Assembly: GCF_031851795.1 (NCBI RefSeq)
Contig: NZ_CP134696.1
Location: 5,890,001 to 5,954,000, forward strand
Direction of reading: 5' to 3'
Source of the DNA: Pontibacter sp. G13
GTDB taxonomy: Bacteria; Bacteroidota; Bacteroidia; J057
DNA: 64,000 bases
A model generated the notes under the pieces. It had not been told where the DNA came from. It saw only the letters and a list, made by a program, of their open reading frames with translations, and did no database searches. The position numbers and the translations under genes are program-made. Shown here in pieces: positions 25,071 through 34,557 of this stretch (the stretch's first letter is position 1; the number at the start of each line of letters is the position of its first letter).

Positions 25071-26495
25071 TTATGCGCCTGGGAACTCTGTGATGGCACC
25101 CATGATCCATCCCAAAGAATCCACACTTGTGCCTGCTACGATATCCAATGGAGGATTCAGGACGATGGTGATGGACTGGGAAGAAGAATCTACGTGTACG
25201 GAGTGCTTGTAAGTGCTTTGGGAAGCCTTCGCCAAGGTGATTCCGAGGAAGGAGAGCTTCACGGAAGAATTCTGCTTGAACTCCTTCTCGATAGACTCAT
25301 AGTTGGAACCGGTCACTGTGATGGTGATGGTCGGATAGTTGGCAATTGCCACGCCGGAAGTCAGGCCGAATGATCCTCCCTTGGCGAAATTGATGCCTGG
25401 GTCTGGGGAGAATTTGTAGCTGGATACATCCTCACCAGTGTTTTTGATCGCGTCCAAGATCGGCTCCATGAAGAACCAGTACTTGTTAGTGGACTTCTCA
25501 AAAGCAACAGGCGCGTACTGCACCAATGTCGGGCCTTGATACTCCATGTCGATGGTCACGGAGTTTTGCTCGATCGCGATATTCTCCTGGAAATAGCTTG
25601 CGTTTCCGCCGATTCCCAAGCCGAAGAAACTCAAGATCGGAATTCTGAAGCCAGCACCGCCATTCACGCGCACGGTCAACTGATCCTCGTTATAGCGGGA
25701 AATCTCCGTGTTGAGCTTGATACGACGCTCAGGATTGGTGTCTTTGAGGCTGTTGATGATGTCCGCGATTGGAGTGGCAACTTCCCAACGTGGGAAAACT
25801 TCGTCTCCAATGGTCAATCCACCGTTTTTCGCAGAAGGATTTTGGATAGCGGCCAAGGCAGCAGCGAGGTATCCAGCATTCAAAGAAGCTGCGTTTTGCA
25901 GGGAAACAGCACTTCCCAATGCGTTCAGGTAATTCGCCAGCAATGGCAGAATCGGCTTTCCGGAAGCAGGCGTGTTGCCCAACAATTGGTTCAAGTTGGT
26001 GGATTGTTGGATGTCCATCAAGCTCACTGGAGGCTCGGTAGCCCAATCGGTGGTGATGGTCGTCATGATCTCGTCGATCGGCTGCTTGCCTGCTGGAAGG
26101 CCGTAGATTTCATTCCACTGTCTCAGCAAGGAAGCTTGCTGATCGGTTGCATTGGAGTTTGCCTCAGTCAAGGTCGCTTGGTCTTGGGTAGACAAGCTGT
26201 AGGAAATGGAGCTGAGCGCCTTGACGAACTGATTGGTGAAAGAGCTTCCCGGTGCGAATTCAAAAGGATCTTTGCCTTCCGCCAACAGGTTGTTGATCCA
26301 TGTCAGGGTGCGCTCATTGAACTGGAGGTTGTTGGGATTTTCCCAGTAGTAAGGGAAGTTTCCTTCTCCGCCAGTGGCAAAAGCCTCAAGCTCTTTGCTT
26401 CCAAGGGATTCGCCCAAGAGGGCAGCTGCTTGTGAACGAAGTTCTTGAATGATGGCTTGCGCCTCCATAGTAGGTAGTTCTGCAGTTGAACTCAT
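25071..26495 (-). CDS. Paralogue 2 of an unknown family next to a LodA locus
   Basis: A 474-residue protein, probably cytoplasmic or released by a route without a signal peptide. Start ATG at 26495 opens MSSTAELPTMEAQ. It shares full-length similarity with paralogue 1 but has extra strand-rich segments (FGLGIGGNASYF; YPTITITVTGSNYESIEKEF) and ends in Ser/Thr-rich strands. About 70 nt separate the two genes, so they form an operon transcribed from 26495 downwards. The start lies about 980 bp from the start of the ferritin-like gene on the other strand. I do not recognise the family. Confidence 0.72.
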   Translation of the reverse strand: MSSTAELPTMEAQAIIQELRSQAAALLGESLGSKELEAFATGGEGNFPYYWENPNNLQFNERTLTWINNLLAEGKDPFEFAPGSSFTNQFVKALSSISYSLSTQDQATLTEANSNATDQQASLLRQWNEIYGLPAGKQPIDEIMTTITTDWATEPPVSLMDIQQSTNLNQLLGNTPASGKPILPLLANYLNALGSAVSLQNAASLNAGYLAAALAAIQNPSAKNGGLTIGDEVFPRWEVATPIADIINSLKDTNPERRIKLNTEISRYNEDQLTVRVNGGAGFRIPILSFFGLGIGGNASYFQENIAIEQNSVTIDMEYQGPTLVQYAPVAFEKSTNKYWFFMEPILDAIKNTGEDVSSYKFSPDPGINFAKGGSFGLTSGVAIANYPTITITVTGSNYESIEKEFKQNSSVKLSFLGITLAKASQSTYKHSVHVDSSSQSITIVLNPPLDIVAGTSVDSLGWIMGAITEFPGA

Positions 26496-27474
26496 GATCG
26501 TATTTGTTGAGTTGAATCATTCCTACTCTGTTAAGGCTTTTCGGAATCCGCCTAATAATCTTGCGCTGCGTAGCGGTAGGCCTTTTCTGCGTTCGATTAC
26601 ATGATCCAAAGGTGGAAGATTTCCCATCTCGATAAATCCTCCTAAATGATCAATCTGATAAATGCGACTATTGGGCTGAATGAGTGGATTTTAGGCGTTG
26701 CAGAAATGGGGCTCAAAGGTCTGTAGAGGGGGTTCTCCTTTGTGACTGCGAATGGAATGCAGGTTTTGGATGAAAGGAAATAGGTGGGGGGAATCTAAAA
26801 GGTGGCTGCGAATGCCTCAAAAGCGTTGCCGAGGATATGCGGGAAGTACGCGTGTTGAATAAATATTGGCAGATAGAGATGGTTTGATTCCGCTTGTCGT
26901 ACTTAAATGCTCATGATCCAGCGTCAGAAGCTCTTGGCGAATGGGAGGAATGAATTCGGGGAGTGTTGTATGTATCAGGAAGTTGTCAATCAGTGAATAT
27001 TCATTAAGCCCCATGTTCGGAATGCTCAGACCAAGGATATTCGGAAAGATCCACACGAGTTGCGGGCTAGGTACAAATACGTGACTTCATGAAGGGTTTT
27101 GAGCTTTGGGCAACTCCCTGAAATTTTTTACATGGATGTTTTATTCCTTCCCATTCGGTCGAATGTATCCCCCCTTTTGGATGGAAGGATTGGCAGGAAT
27201 CACTGAAATGACCTGGCTATTATCGGTCTGAAGGGGAGCGAAATACTCGGTTCTGTATAGATGGAGGGACCTTCACGGCTATCCTTGTTTTTTATGACGT
27301 GCAATTTTTTTTAAAATAAAAGGATCGTGAACTGTTTTTTGCAAGAATGATTTCGATTATATGATATAATTATTTTGTGTGAATTTTTGCATGGATTGAA
27401 TGTGGTGATTCTTATATTGGAAATAAGGCTTGGTCCGTATGTATCCCCTTTATGTAAATTTCTAATTGTTTACG
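26496..27474. other. Large divergent intergenic region (about 980 bp)
   Basis: Sits between the unknown paralogue pair and the ferritin-like/LodA/LodB genes and should hold both promoters. The right third (27290-27470) is strongly AT-rich. Short ORFs on either strand lack coding character. I found no exact TAnnTTTG box in a good position, no strong hairpin and no RNA gene. Confidence 0.4.
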
Positions 27475-28479
27475 ATGAAACTAACTTCCTCGGAATGGAC
27501 GCTCGACCACCTGAAGGTGCATCTTCAAGCAGCGGTGGATCTCGAGTTCTGGACCATTCCGTTCTACATGTCCGCGATGTATTCCATCCAGGACCGAAAC
27601 TCGGAAGCCTACCAATTGATCCGGACTGTGGTCAATCAGGAAATGCTCCATCTCCAATGTGCGGCCAACATTGCCAACTCGTTTGGCCTGTCCCCAACCT
27701 TCGATCCGCCAGTGTACGAAGGGACCACGATTCCCCATCTGGACTTTTCCAAGGATGATCCCGAGGCCATCAAGCCCTATTTGCCCTACACGGCAGAGAT
27801 CGGTCCGCTTGACCTTGAGCACATCAATGCCATGTGTCTGGTTGAAATTCCGGACTACGATACGGGAGCGCCTGTCGAACTTCATAGCGATGTGGATGAA
27901 TACGGCAGTATCGGCGCATTCTATGAAGCATTGCGTTTCGGAGCTTCTTGCTTGAAGGATGAGATTCGTGGAGGCGTACGCCAAGTAGATTATTTCTCGG
28001 CATTCTATCGGAATATGCCCGACATGAAGATCACCGAATCCAGAGAAGCAGGCTTCAATCAGATTGATTTGCTGATCGACTTGATCACCGATCAGGGAGA
28101 AGGCTACGCCAAGAAGGACCCCACCGTTCCTGCCACATTCCAAAACACAGCCGACGATACCGAGCCGGAGGACGACCACTTCGAGAAATTCAATCAAATC
28201 AAGAACGCCATCTCCAAGCCACTGACCTTTGCGATTAAGCCTGTTTCCGATTATTCGGATGAGGACCGCGAGCTTGCCCAGATCCAGTTGGAAAGCTTCG
28301 ATGCCTTACGCGGCGCACTGCAACTGTTATTTAGTGGTGAAAACCCTGAGAACTTCTTTCCCCTGATGGCAGGCGTCGGAGCGGCTATCCGCAACTGCTG
28401 GGAGCATGGAGTGACCCCCGCATTCAGCCATTCCCATCTTGTCGGTTCAGATTCAAATGATGTCAGCTATGGAAAATAA
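27475..28479 (+). CDS. Ferritin-like (VioB/RebD-type domain) protein in a LodA operon
   Basis: A 334-residue protein whose first 130 residues match the Ferritin-like fold linked to VioB and RebD-type enzymes: LQAAVDLEFWTIPFYMSAMYSI carries the first Glu ligand, and NQEMLHLQCAANIANSFG an ExxH motif. These ligands suggest a di-iron or haem-like metal site. ATG 27475 (MKLTSSEWTLDHL) is chosen over a TTG 9 nt upstream. The stop overlaps the likely LodA-like start, so the proteins are coupled. Possible roles are protecting against or using the H2O2 released by the oxidase, or tailoring its product; both are inference. Confidence 0.8.
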   Translation: MKLTSSEWTLDHLKVHLQAAVDLEFWTIPFYMSAMYSIQDRNSEAYQLIRTVVNQEMLHLQCAANIANSFGLSPTFDPPVYEGTTIPHLDFSKDDPEAIKPYLPYTAEIGPLDLEHINAMCLVEIPDYDTGAPVELHSDVDEYGSIGAFYEALRFGASCLKDEIRGGVRQVDYFSAFYRNMPDMKITESREAGFNQIDLLIDLITDQGEGYAKKDPTVPATFQNTADDTEPEDDHFEKFNQIKNAISKPLTFAIKPVSDYSDEDRELAQIQLESFDALRGALQLLFSGENPENFFPLMAGVGAAIRNCWEHGVTPAFSHSHLVGSDSNDVSYGK

Positions 28480-30565
28480 CATGGTATTCCGGGTGCATCC
28501 CACCATCAATTTTGCCCGATTCGGTACGAGCGAGGAATACATCCTTTCCCCCGAAACCAGTGCAGGACTCCCTCAAGATGGCACAGACAGAACTGGAGGC
28601 CTTCCCATCAAACCGGGAACCGAGCAGACTACCGTCACCAGCAAGGAATTGCGGGACGAAGCTGGCAACCTCAAGAAGCAGGCGGCGCGTTTTCGGATCT
28701 ATGCCTACGAACATCAGTGGGAAACCAAGTATCCCCAAGGCGGCGGCGTGGAGGTGACCCTGGGAGCCTTGATGCCGGATGGCCGCGCTGTGGTCGACAT
28801 GATCTGGACTAGCCACCTCGCCAACAAGAAGGCTGCTGCCTACAACGTCGTCAACAACAAGGGGATCATGGCCTACGCCGACAATCAGGTACCCCAGATG
28901 CGCAATCCAGAGGTGCATGGCGATATCAATTCCGATTATCGACTCAATCGCCTCATGATCGATGCAGGCCCCAGAACCATCGTCGCTTCCCAGAATCAAC
29001 GCGCCAAGTTTGATAGCGAGACGACCCCCACCATTCTGAATAAAAAGGGCTACGTCGAGTCCCTCAAAGAATACCCAGTGAGATTTCCTGCTGACTCCAA
29101 CGATGAGTTATTCGAACCGAATGGGCCACTCGATACGCTTGGGGAAATGTTGACGGACGAAAAGGGACGATTGCTGGTGCTGCCCAGCTCCGGCAATGCG
29201 GTAGGGCAATATGACGAATACGGCGTCCCCATCCAGATGACAGGGGACTTGAACAATGTCGGCTGGTTTGATTCCGCAGCTGACGGGCCTGTTTCGGTGA
29301 CCATCGTATTTGATGACGGCAGTCGGGAGGAGGCATTCGGTGCTTGGGTGGTGTGTGGCGATCCCGCCTATGCTCCGCAAATCCGCAATGTCGTTTCGGT
29401 ATGGGACGATGTATACGACACTTTTGTGCGGAAATTGGATTTACAGCCAGACCTCTTTCAGCGGGATCTGGACGTGCCTCCCAAGGAGGATGGAGCAGTC
29501 ACAGGTGAATACAATCCTGCCTATCTGCCCAATTTCGCCCAAGACATTCAGCCGACCTTCCTCGCATGTGCCTTGCAGCGGTGGACGGCGAATTTGCCCG
29601 AAATGGCGCTCAGGGCTCACCATGCAGTAGAATCGATCTCCGAAGATGATGATCCGAATCGCACCATCATGGCTGCCCTGAACTTTCTCCGGAATCCCAA
29701 CAAGGATGAAACCAACATTGGTGCCCCCCTCATGCCCCTTTCTTTGGGAGCTGCTGGAACCTCGTTCATGACAGTCACCAAAACCCAGTATTTCCTGTTG
29801 GAGCAATGGAGCAAGCGCAAGTTCAGCAAGGGCAATGACCAAAAGCTCGGGCCGGGAGAGTATCTGGATATGGCTTCTTTGTCCAATTGTCTGGGGGGGC
29901 GATACGTTCCCGGCATCGAGGTCAGCTACACCGTGCGTTGCCAGGACATGTACATTCAAGATTGGAGTACCACCGGCGCAGGCCCATTTCGGATCAAGCA
30001 CTATCCCCTGGTGTATGAAAATTTGCAAAAGGACAAACCCTTCCTCACGAGTGGCTGGATTCCGCTGCATGGCATGACCGATGGGATCGAACCCGGAGAT
30101 CTGTCCAAATTCATGGCGATTCCTTGGCAGACGGACTACAATTCCTGCTCCATTCACCAGACAGCCATCAACACCGATGGGGTGAATGAAAGCAATGGGG
30201 CAGAGACTACGCTCTACTGGTCTTGGCCCTCCCAACGTCCCGATGCTGTGTATTTGGCAGAAGAAGTTGTGAATAATGTCCTGCCCAAGCAAAAATGGTC
30301 CATTCGCGGACCGGGCACTTACGCCGTCAATCCCGCTTCCGCAGCGACTTTCCAAGACCCCTTGGATGCTGTGCAGGAGTGGGACAAGATTGGGATCATC
30401 ATGCAGGGAACGAATATCGAGATGGAAGGCAAGGAATTCTCTCCAGATCTGTACCTCGAAGTCCAAGGCTTGCTGACCGCTCCCGGTGATGCGACCGATC
30501 CCGTTGCAGAATGGCCATTCAACGCCAACCCTCCCAAGAAGTCCAAGAAAAGCCGTCCATTTTGA
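28457..30565 (+). CDS. LodA-like quinoprotein (CTQ) amino acid oxidase
   Basis: About 700 residues like LodA/GoxA, which oxidise amino acids and release H2O2 with a cysteine tryptophylquinone cofactor built from their own Cys and Trp. It begins RVHPTINFARFGTSEE like family members. The Cys candidate is in LSNCLGGRYVPGIE (codon 29888-29890) and the Trp candidate in YWSWPSQRPD (codons 30218-30220 or 30224-30226), both conserved signatures. There is no signal peptide, as for LodA. Start could be 28457, 28469 or 28481; all overlap or touch the stop of the ferritin-like gene. Substrate unknown; lysine (LodA) and glycine (GoxA) are the known ones. Confidence 0.87.
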   Translation: MMSAMENNMVFRVHPTINFARFGTSEEYILSPETSAGLPQDGTDRTGGLPIKPGTEQTTVTSKELRDEAGNLKKQAARFRIYAYEHQWETKYPQGGGVEVTLGALMPDGRAVVDMIWTSHLANKKAAAYNVVNNKGIMAYADNQVPQMRNPEVHGDINSDYRLNRLMIDAGPRTIVASQNQRAKFDSETTPTILNKKGYVESLKEYPVRFPADSNDELFEPNGPLDTLGEMLTDEKGRLLVLPSSGNAVGQYDEYGVPIQMTGDLNNVGWFDSAADGPVSVTIVFDDGSREEAFGAWVVCGDPAYAPQIRNVVSVWDDVYDTFVRKLDLQPDLFQRDLDVPPKEDGAVTGEYNPAYLPNFAQDIQPTFLACALQRWTANLPEMALRAHHAVESISEDDDPNRTIMAALNFLRNPNKDETNIGAPLMPLSLGAAGTSFMTVTKTQYFLLEQWSKRKFSKGNDQKLGPGEYLDMASLSNCLGGRYVPGIEVSYTVRCQDMYIQDWSTTGAGPFRIKHYPLVYENLQKDKPFLTSGWIPLHGMTDGIEPGDLSKFMAIPWQTDYNSCSIHQTAINTDGVNESNGAETTLYWSWPSQRPDAVYLAEEVVNNVLPKQKWSIRGPGTYAVNPASAATFQDPLDAVQEWDKIGIIMQGTNIEMEGKEFSPDLYLEVQGLLTAPGDATDPVAEWPFNANPPKKSKKSRPF

Positions 30566-31695
30566 GACCTACCGATCGATTAGATGTTGTGATTATTGGA
30601 GGTGGCCCCGCTGGTTTGAGCGCGGCCATCTCCCTGCTTCAGCGCAGTTCGCTGTCGATCGCTATCATCGACAGCCAGCGTTTGGAGTTCCCCCGAATCG
30701 GGGAGAGTCTTCCGCCCGATACCATCCTGTTGCTGAGGAAGCTAGGGGTTGCAGACGCATTTTACCGAGCGGGCCATCAGACCTGTCCGGGCTATTCTTC
30801 GGTTTGGGGAAGTGATGATGTCGGGCACAATGATTTTATCGTCAATCCCATGGGCCCTGCGTGGTGCATGGATCGCATGAAATTCGATGCGATGCTCGTG
30901 GAGGAAGCTCAAAGGCTGGGTGCGCAAATCCATTGGGAGACCCGATTTCTGTCGGCAGCCAAATCCTCAGAAGGCTATTCTATTCGCTTGAGGCAGGCCG
31001 AAACCCATCAGGAATCTACCCTTCAAGCTCGGTTTGTGATCGATGCCTCCGGAGCCAAGGCGCGATTTGCCCATGCGCTCGGGATTGAGAAGGAGATTCA
31101 CGACCAGCTTTTTGCGCTGATTCGGCTTTCTCGCCTCGATGGTGGAAAACCCACTCGCCGCGTTCAGATCGAAGCCGTTCCCCAAGGTTGGTGGTATCAT
31201 ACTGCGCTACCGAATGATCGCGTCATTACCATGTTTGTGACTCAGCGGGAGCAGCTCCAGACATTGCGGGCAGATGATTTTGCGGAATTTGAACAAAGGT
31301 TGGAGCGCACCTCCTTCATCCACCCGCAGATACGGACCTGGTCTCTGTCGGAATATCTGATTCGTCCCATCTATTCGGGGATACTTCCGGCGGTGGAAGG
31401 CAAGGATTGGGTAGCCATCGGGGATGCCGCCAGTAGCTATGATCCGGTGGTTTCGCATGGCATTTACAAAGGCATGAGTGATGGAATCCACATAGCTCCC
31501 AAAGTCATTGCTTCTTTGGTGGGAGGTGACCATTCCGCAGAAACTGCCTATTCCTCATTCGTCCGAAAACGCTATCATCAATACCTTCAGAATCGGGCAT
31601 TTCTCTACGCGCGAGAACGCCGATTTCCCAATCAGCCCTTCTGGCAAAACCGTCTCATCGGACTGGAAAGGATTGCCGTCCAGTTGGGGACATGA
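30511..31695 (+). CDS. LodB-like FAD-dependent protein (CTQ maturation)
   Basis: A 394-residue flavoprotein of the tryptophan-halogenase/geranylgeranyl-reductase-like fold. DVVIIGGGPAGLSAAISLLQ is the dinucleotide-binding loop and GDAASSYDPVVSHGIYKGM the second FAD motif. LodB-type proteins are needed to form the quinone cofactor in the adjacent oxidase. The ATG at 30511 lies 55 nt inside the oxidase gene; a TTG at 30562 overlapping the oxidase stop is an alternative giving a start just before the beta-strand of the FAD fold. The halogenase lysine motif was not seen. Confidence 0.85.
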   Translation: MAIQRQPSQEVQEKPSILRPTDRLDVVIIGGGPAGLSAAISLLQRSSLSIAIIDSQRLEFPRIGESLPPDTILLLRKLGVADAFYRAGHQTCPGYSSVWGSDDVGHNDFIVNPMGPAWCMDRMKFDAMLVEEAQRLGAQIHWETRFLSAAKSSEGYSIRLRQAETHQESTLQARFVIDASGAKARFAHALGIEKEIHDQLFALIRLSRLDGGKPTRRVQIEAVPQGWWYHTALPNDRVITMFVTQREQLQTLRADDFAEFEQRLERTSFIHPQIRTWSLSEYLIRPIYSGILPAVEGKDWVAIGDAASSYDPVVSHGIYKGMSDGIHIAPKVIASLVGGDHSAETAYSSFVRKRYHQYLQNRAFLYARERRFPNQPFWQNRLIGLERIAVQLGT

Positions 31696-31762
31696 TCGGC
31701 ATTTGGAATGTTTGACTGCAGCATGATCGGAGCTCCCATTTTGATCGAGATCCTCACTTTCC

Positions 31763-31816
31763 CCGCGGAATCCATCTCGACCGCGGAACCCATCTCGACC
31801 GCGGAATCCACGAGGG
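31763..31816. repeat. Short tandem repeat, 18-bp unit, about three copies
   Basis: The unit CCGCGGAA(T/C)CCATCTCGA occurs at 31763-31780 and 31781-31798, with a partial third copy from 31799 (CCGCGGAATCCA). It lies between the LodB-like gene and the convergent glycoside hydrolase. SacII-like CCGCGG cores make it stand out. Likely slippage-prone; no evident function. Confidence 0.6.
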
Positions 31817-31852
31817 GATTCCGATCCATGGCGAATCGGTCAAGAAAAGCCA

Positions 31853-31882
31853 AAGGGAGCCTTTTGTGGGCTCCCTTCGTAT
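31853..31882 (-). terminator. Terminator between convergent lodB-like and GH105 genes
   Basis: AAGGGAGCC (31853-31861) pairs with GGCTCCCTT (31869-31877) around a 7-nt loop. On the minus strand it is followed by TGGCTTTTCTTG, 25 bp past the GH105 gene stop. It may also stop transcription from the LodB-like side. Confidence 0.65.
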
Positions 31883-31901
31883 TGCTGAACAGGTGATTTG
31901 C

Positions 31902-34349
31902 CTAAAATTCGTAGCTCATCATCACATCTGTGTGGTAATTCAGGAAGGTGCGGTAATCGCCCGTGAACCAAAAAAGCGCATTTCGTTCGCCGCGAACAAT
32001 GACCGGTCGCAGGTGATCGAAGACCGGATCAAAGGTCAATTGCTCCCAATTCCATGATTTGCCCTTTTTTACGCCCTTAAACAGCTGGTACCTGCGTTTG
32101 GGGAGTGGTTCGCCCGTAGATGGGTGGACGTCAGCAGAGATGATAACCGTGTTCCCATTCGCTGGGTAGAGGGCGATTCCTCCGGCATAGTGTTGCTCCT
32201 TGGGGTAGAGATTGCTGCCTGCGAATCCAATTTCCTCCTTCTTCCATTTTCTGCCATTGAAGGTCGCTGTCCAGTAGCGCATATCGGTCCCCATGTCTCC
32301 GCTGGGGGAAGAGATGAATGCAGCATGGGGATTTCCCTCCTCGTCGTATTCGAGATCATGTACCCAGCCGCGGCCGCTATCCGTGCTTCCATCGAAAATC
32401 ATGGTGCCTTCCTCCGGCCTGATCGGGTCCGTTTTGAGTGCCTCCATCGTCCGGATGAGCGTGCCTTTGGATGTGTAAAATGCCCCCTTCGAATAGTAGA
32501 AATGGTATACGTTGTTCTGCTTCATCTGGCGGGGATGCCCATCGGTGTAGAGGAAATCAATCCGGTCCTTGCCGTTGGAAATGTATTTGACGTATGGGCG
32601 CTTGTTGCTTTTCGTACCCGCAGAAATGAGCCAAATAGGTTCGCTCCACGTTTCGGCTTCGTCCTCGGAGTAGACAAAATTCGGGTTGAAATTATTTCCG
32701 CGGAAGAAATTATAAATCCGATCGCCTTCATCGGATAGGCGGTGGAGGTTTTGGTAGGTCAGTCCTTTGCGGGTATTGATCATTTCGAATGAACGTTCCT
32801 CGCCCGGCACCGCTGGTTTCCATCTAGCAACGGAAATTTCTCGCTGGTAAAAATGCTTCGATTTGCCGTGGGTGGCATAGCAGGCCAAGATATGGTCATT
32901 CTTGAGCGGCAAAAAAGCGGCATTGTTGTGATCATCCGACCAGTTCCATGTGCTGAGGATCACCTCACGCTGAGCATGGACGGCTCCCATCGATTCCAAG
33001 CCAAATGCCGTGAAGGCGCTTTTTCCATCGCGTTTCACATAGCTCGCATAGAAAATGCCTTTGTGGAAGATCACGCGCTCGTCATTGTACCAAGTCCACG
33101 CGCCGTCCTTCGCCACGAGTCGAGGTTCGAAGCTGCGTTGGGTAAGATTTGCTAATTGCTGGGAGGCGTTCATTTTGAGCATTTCTGCACCCGCCAAGAT
33201 GAAGGCGCCCGCCGCATAGTCCTTATTGTCTTGAGGACGCACTTCGAATGGCTGCCCAGCTACATTTTGGCTGTATCCCAGCTTGCCCGATGGCGTGACA
33301 CTGGCCATCAATCCTGACCATCCCTTGAGGACCACAGGCGCGAAATATTCACGAGGAAGCCATCCCGCGTTGATTCCCTTGGCCATTGCATAGACATAAA
33401 ATGACGAAGCGCTCGTCTCTTTGGAGGGGAGCCACGCCGGGTCATTGACGCTGGCACGCCACAAGCCATCTTCCATTTGGTACCGCGCCAAACTGAAGGC
33501 GAGGTCCTGAAACAAGGTGACGTACTTGGGACGCATGGGATCATCGGCGGGTAGATAATCGATCAGACGCGCCAAACCTGCGATCACCCAGCCATTTCCC
33601 CTGCCCCAGAAGATCTTCTTGCCATTGGGAGTGCGGTCGTTTTCAGATTGCGCCTTGCTGTTTCGGTGGAATAATTGGTCCTCATCGGAATAGAGGAAGT
33701 CCACGGCATCCCAGTACAATTCATGCATTTTCTCCCGATACTTGGGATCTCCCGTCGCCTGACTCATGCGTGCGAAAACGGGTGGAGCCATGTACAGCGC
33801 ATCGCACCAATGCCAGAGATTGCGTCCTGTCAGCGCTTTGGGCTGGCTATTGCCTCTTCCCCGAAAGGTGAATTCCTGCTGGGTAAAGTAGGCCGCCAGC
33901 TTGGATTCCAAGTTCGTGAGCATTTCGGCTTCCTGCTTGACTTCGTACAGATCTAGATAGGTTTGTCCGGGGCAGACATCATCAGCATGCATGGGGTCAT
34001 GGATGTCCCATTCGGACCGCTTGCCCCAAGCATAGGCTTGATCGAGATACCATTCCTCGCCAGTCACCTGATATGTACCCACCAGAGAGGAATAGAAGGT
34101 GCCCACCAGCCAATTCTTGACAGGGATATTGGGGCCGTATTTGTTGATTTGGAACTCGGCCACCTTGCGGATAGTCTGCTTGATGGCTTGATCCTGATAG
34201 GCGTATTCGTCGAGCAAAGAGTAGGGGATATGCGCGACAGATGGGTGTTTCTCGTAGGGAGAAAGTTTGACTTGTGCCTGCGAAAAACTCAGCGCGGCCA
34301 GCCAAATGATGAGCGAAGTGGTAATAGACCTCATGATGGAATGTTTCAT
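31902..34349 (-). CDS. GH105-family unsaturated glycuronyl hydrolase fused to a BNR_4/ulvan-lyase-like propeller
   Basis: About 815 residues with signal peptide (SITTSLIIWLAALSFSQAQ). I chose ATG 34349; the upstream 48 codons are basic and lack a signal. Residues about 30-390 are an alpha/alpha-barrel of GH88/105 (HADDVCPGQTYLDLY around the catalytic Asp; GRGNGWVIAGLARLI), which removes 4,5-unsaturated uronic acids left by polysaccharide lyases. Residues about 400-815 form a BNR_4-type propeller with two His, in SDDHNNAAF and YATHGKSKHF, 20 residues apart, as in ulvan-lyase propellers (PL24/25). Thus it may cut the polymer and trim the product in one chain; propeller activity is inference. 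Confidence 0.8.
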   Translation of the reverse strand: MKHSIMRSITTSLIIWLAALSFSQAQVKLSPYEKHPSVAHIPYSLLDEYAYQDQAIKQTIRKVAEFQINKYGPNIPVKNWLVGTFYSSLVGTYQVTGEEWYLDQAYAWGKRSEWDIHDPMHADDVCPGQTYLDLYEVKQEAEMLTNLESKLAAYFTQQEFTFRGRGNSQPKALTGRNLWHWCDALYMAPPVFARMSQATGDPKYREKMHELYWDAVDFLYSDEDQLFHRNSKAQSENDRTPNGKKIFWGRGNGWVIAGLARLIDYLPADDPMRPKYVTLFQDLAFSLARYQMEDGLWRASVNDPAWLPSKETSASSFYVYAMAKGINAGWLPREYFAPVVLKGWSGLMASVTPSGKLGYSQNVAGQPFEVRPQDNKDYAAGAFILAGAEMLKMNASQQLANLTQRSFEPRLVAKDGAWTWYNDERVIFHKGIFYASYVKRDGKSAFTAFGLESMGAVHAQREVILSTWNWSDDHNNAAFLPLKNDHILACYATHGKSKHFYQREISVARWKPAVPGEERSFEMINTRKGLTYQNLHRLSDEGDRIYNFFRGNNFNPNFVYSEDEAETWSEPIWLISAGTKSNKRPYVKYISNGKDRIDFLYTDGHPRQMKQNNVYHFYYSKGAFYTSKGTLIRTMEALKTDPIRPEEGTMIFDGSTDSGRGWVHDLEYDEEGNPHAAFISSPSGDMGTDMRYWTATFNGRKWKKEEIGFAGSNLYPKEQHYAGGIALYPANGNTVIISADVHPSTGEPLPKRRYQLFKGVKKGKSWNWEQLTFDPVFDHLRPVIVRGERNALFWFTGDYRTFLNYHTDVMMSYEF

Positions 34350-34498
34350 TGTGAGTCCCCAAAATAGGATGCCGCTGGAGGGGAGTCTGGGAGGAATCGT
34401 CCTTTTACGCTTGTTCTTACCGTAAAATAACCGAGGTAATCGTCTTGATTTCAGTAGGTTAATGTCAAAAGGGGGAGGATCGTCCAGATGCATGGATT

Positions 34499-34529
34499 TT
34501 GAGGGCCAAGGGTTGATTCGCTATCTTTG
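34499..34529 (+). promoter_or_regulatory. Bacteroidota-type promoter of the winged-helix regulator
   Basis: TTG at 34499-34501, 20-bp spacer and TATCTTTG at 34522-34529 match the TTG-N20-TAnnTTTG consensus exactly. The expected start is about 34536, some 22 nt before the ATG at 34558. Confidence 0.65.
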
Positions 34530-34557
34530 AATATCTACCACGAAAGCTGCCAAGGCC

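Noticed and set aside
26817-27056. 79-codon minus-strand ORF in the LodA divergent region
   Set aside because: Composition is not protein-like and no context supports it.
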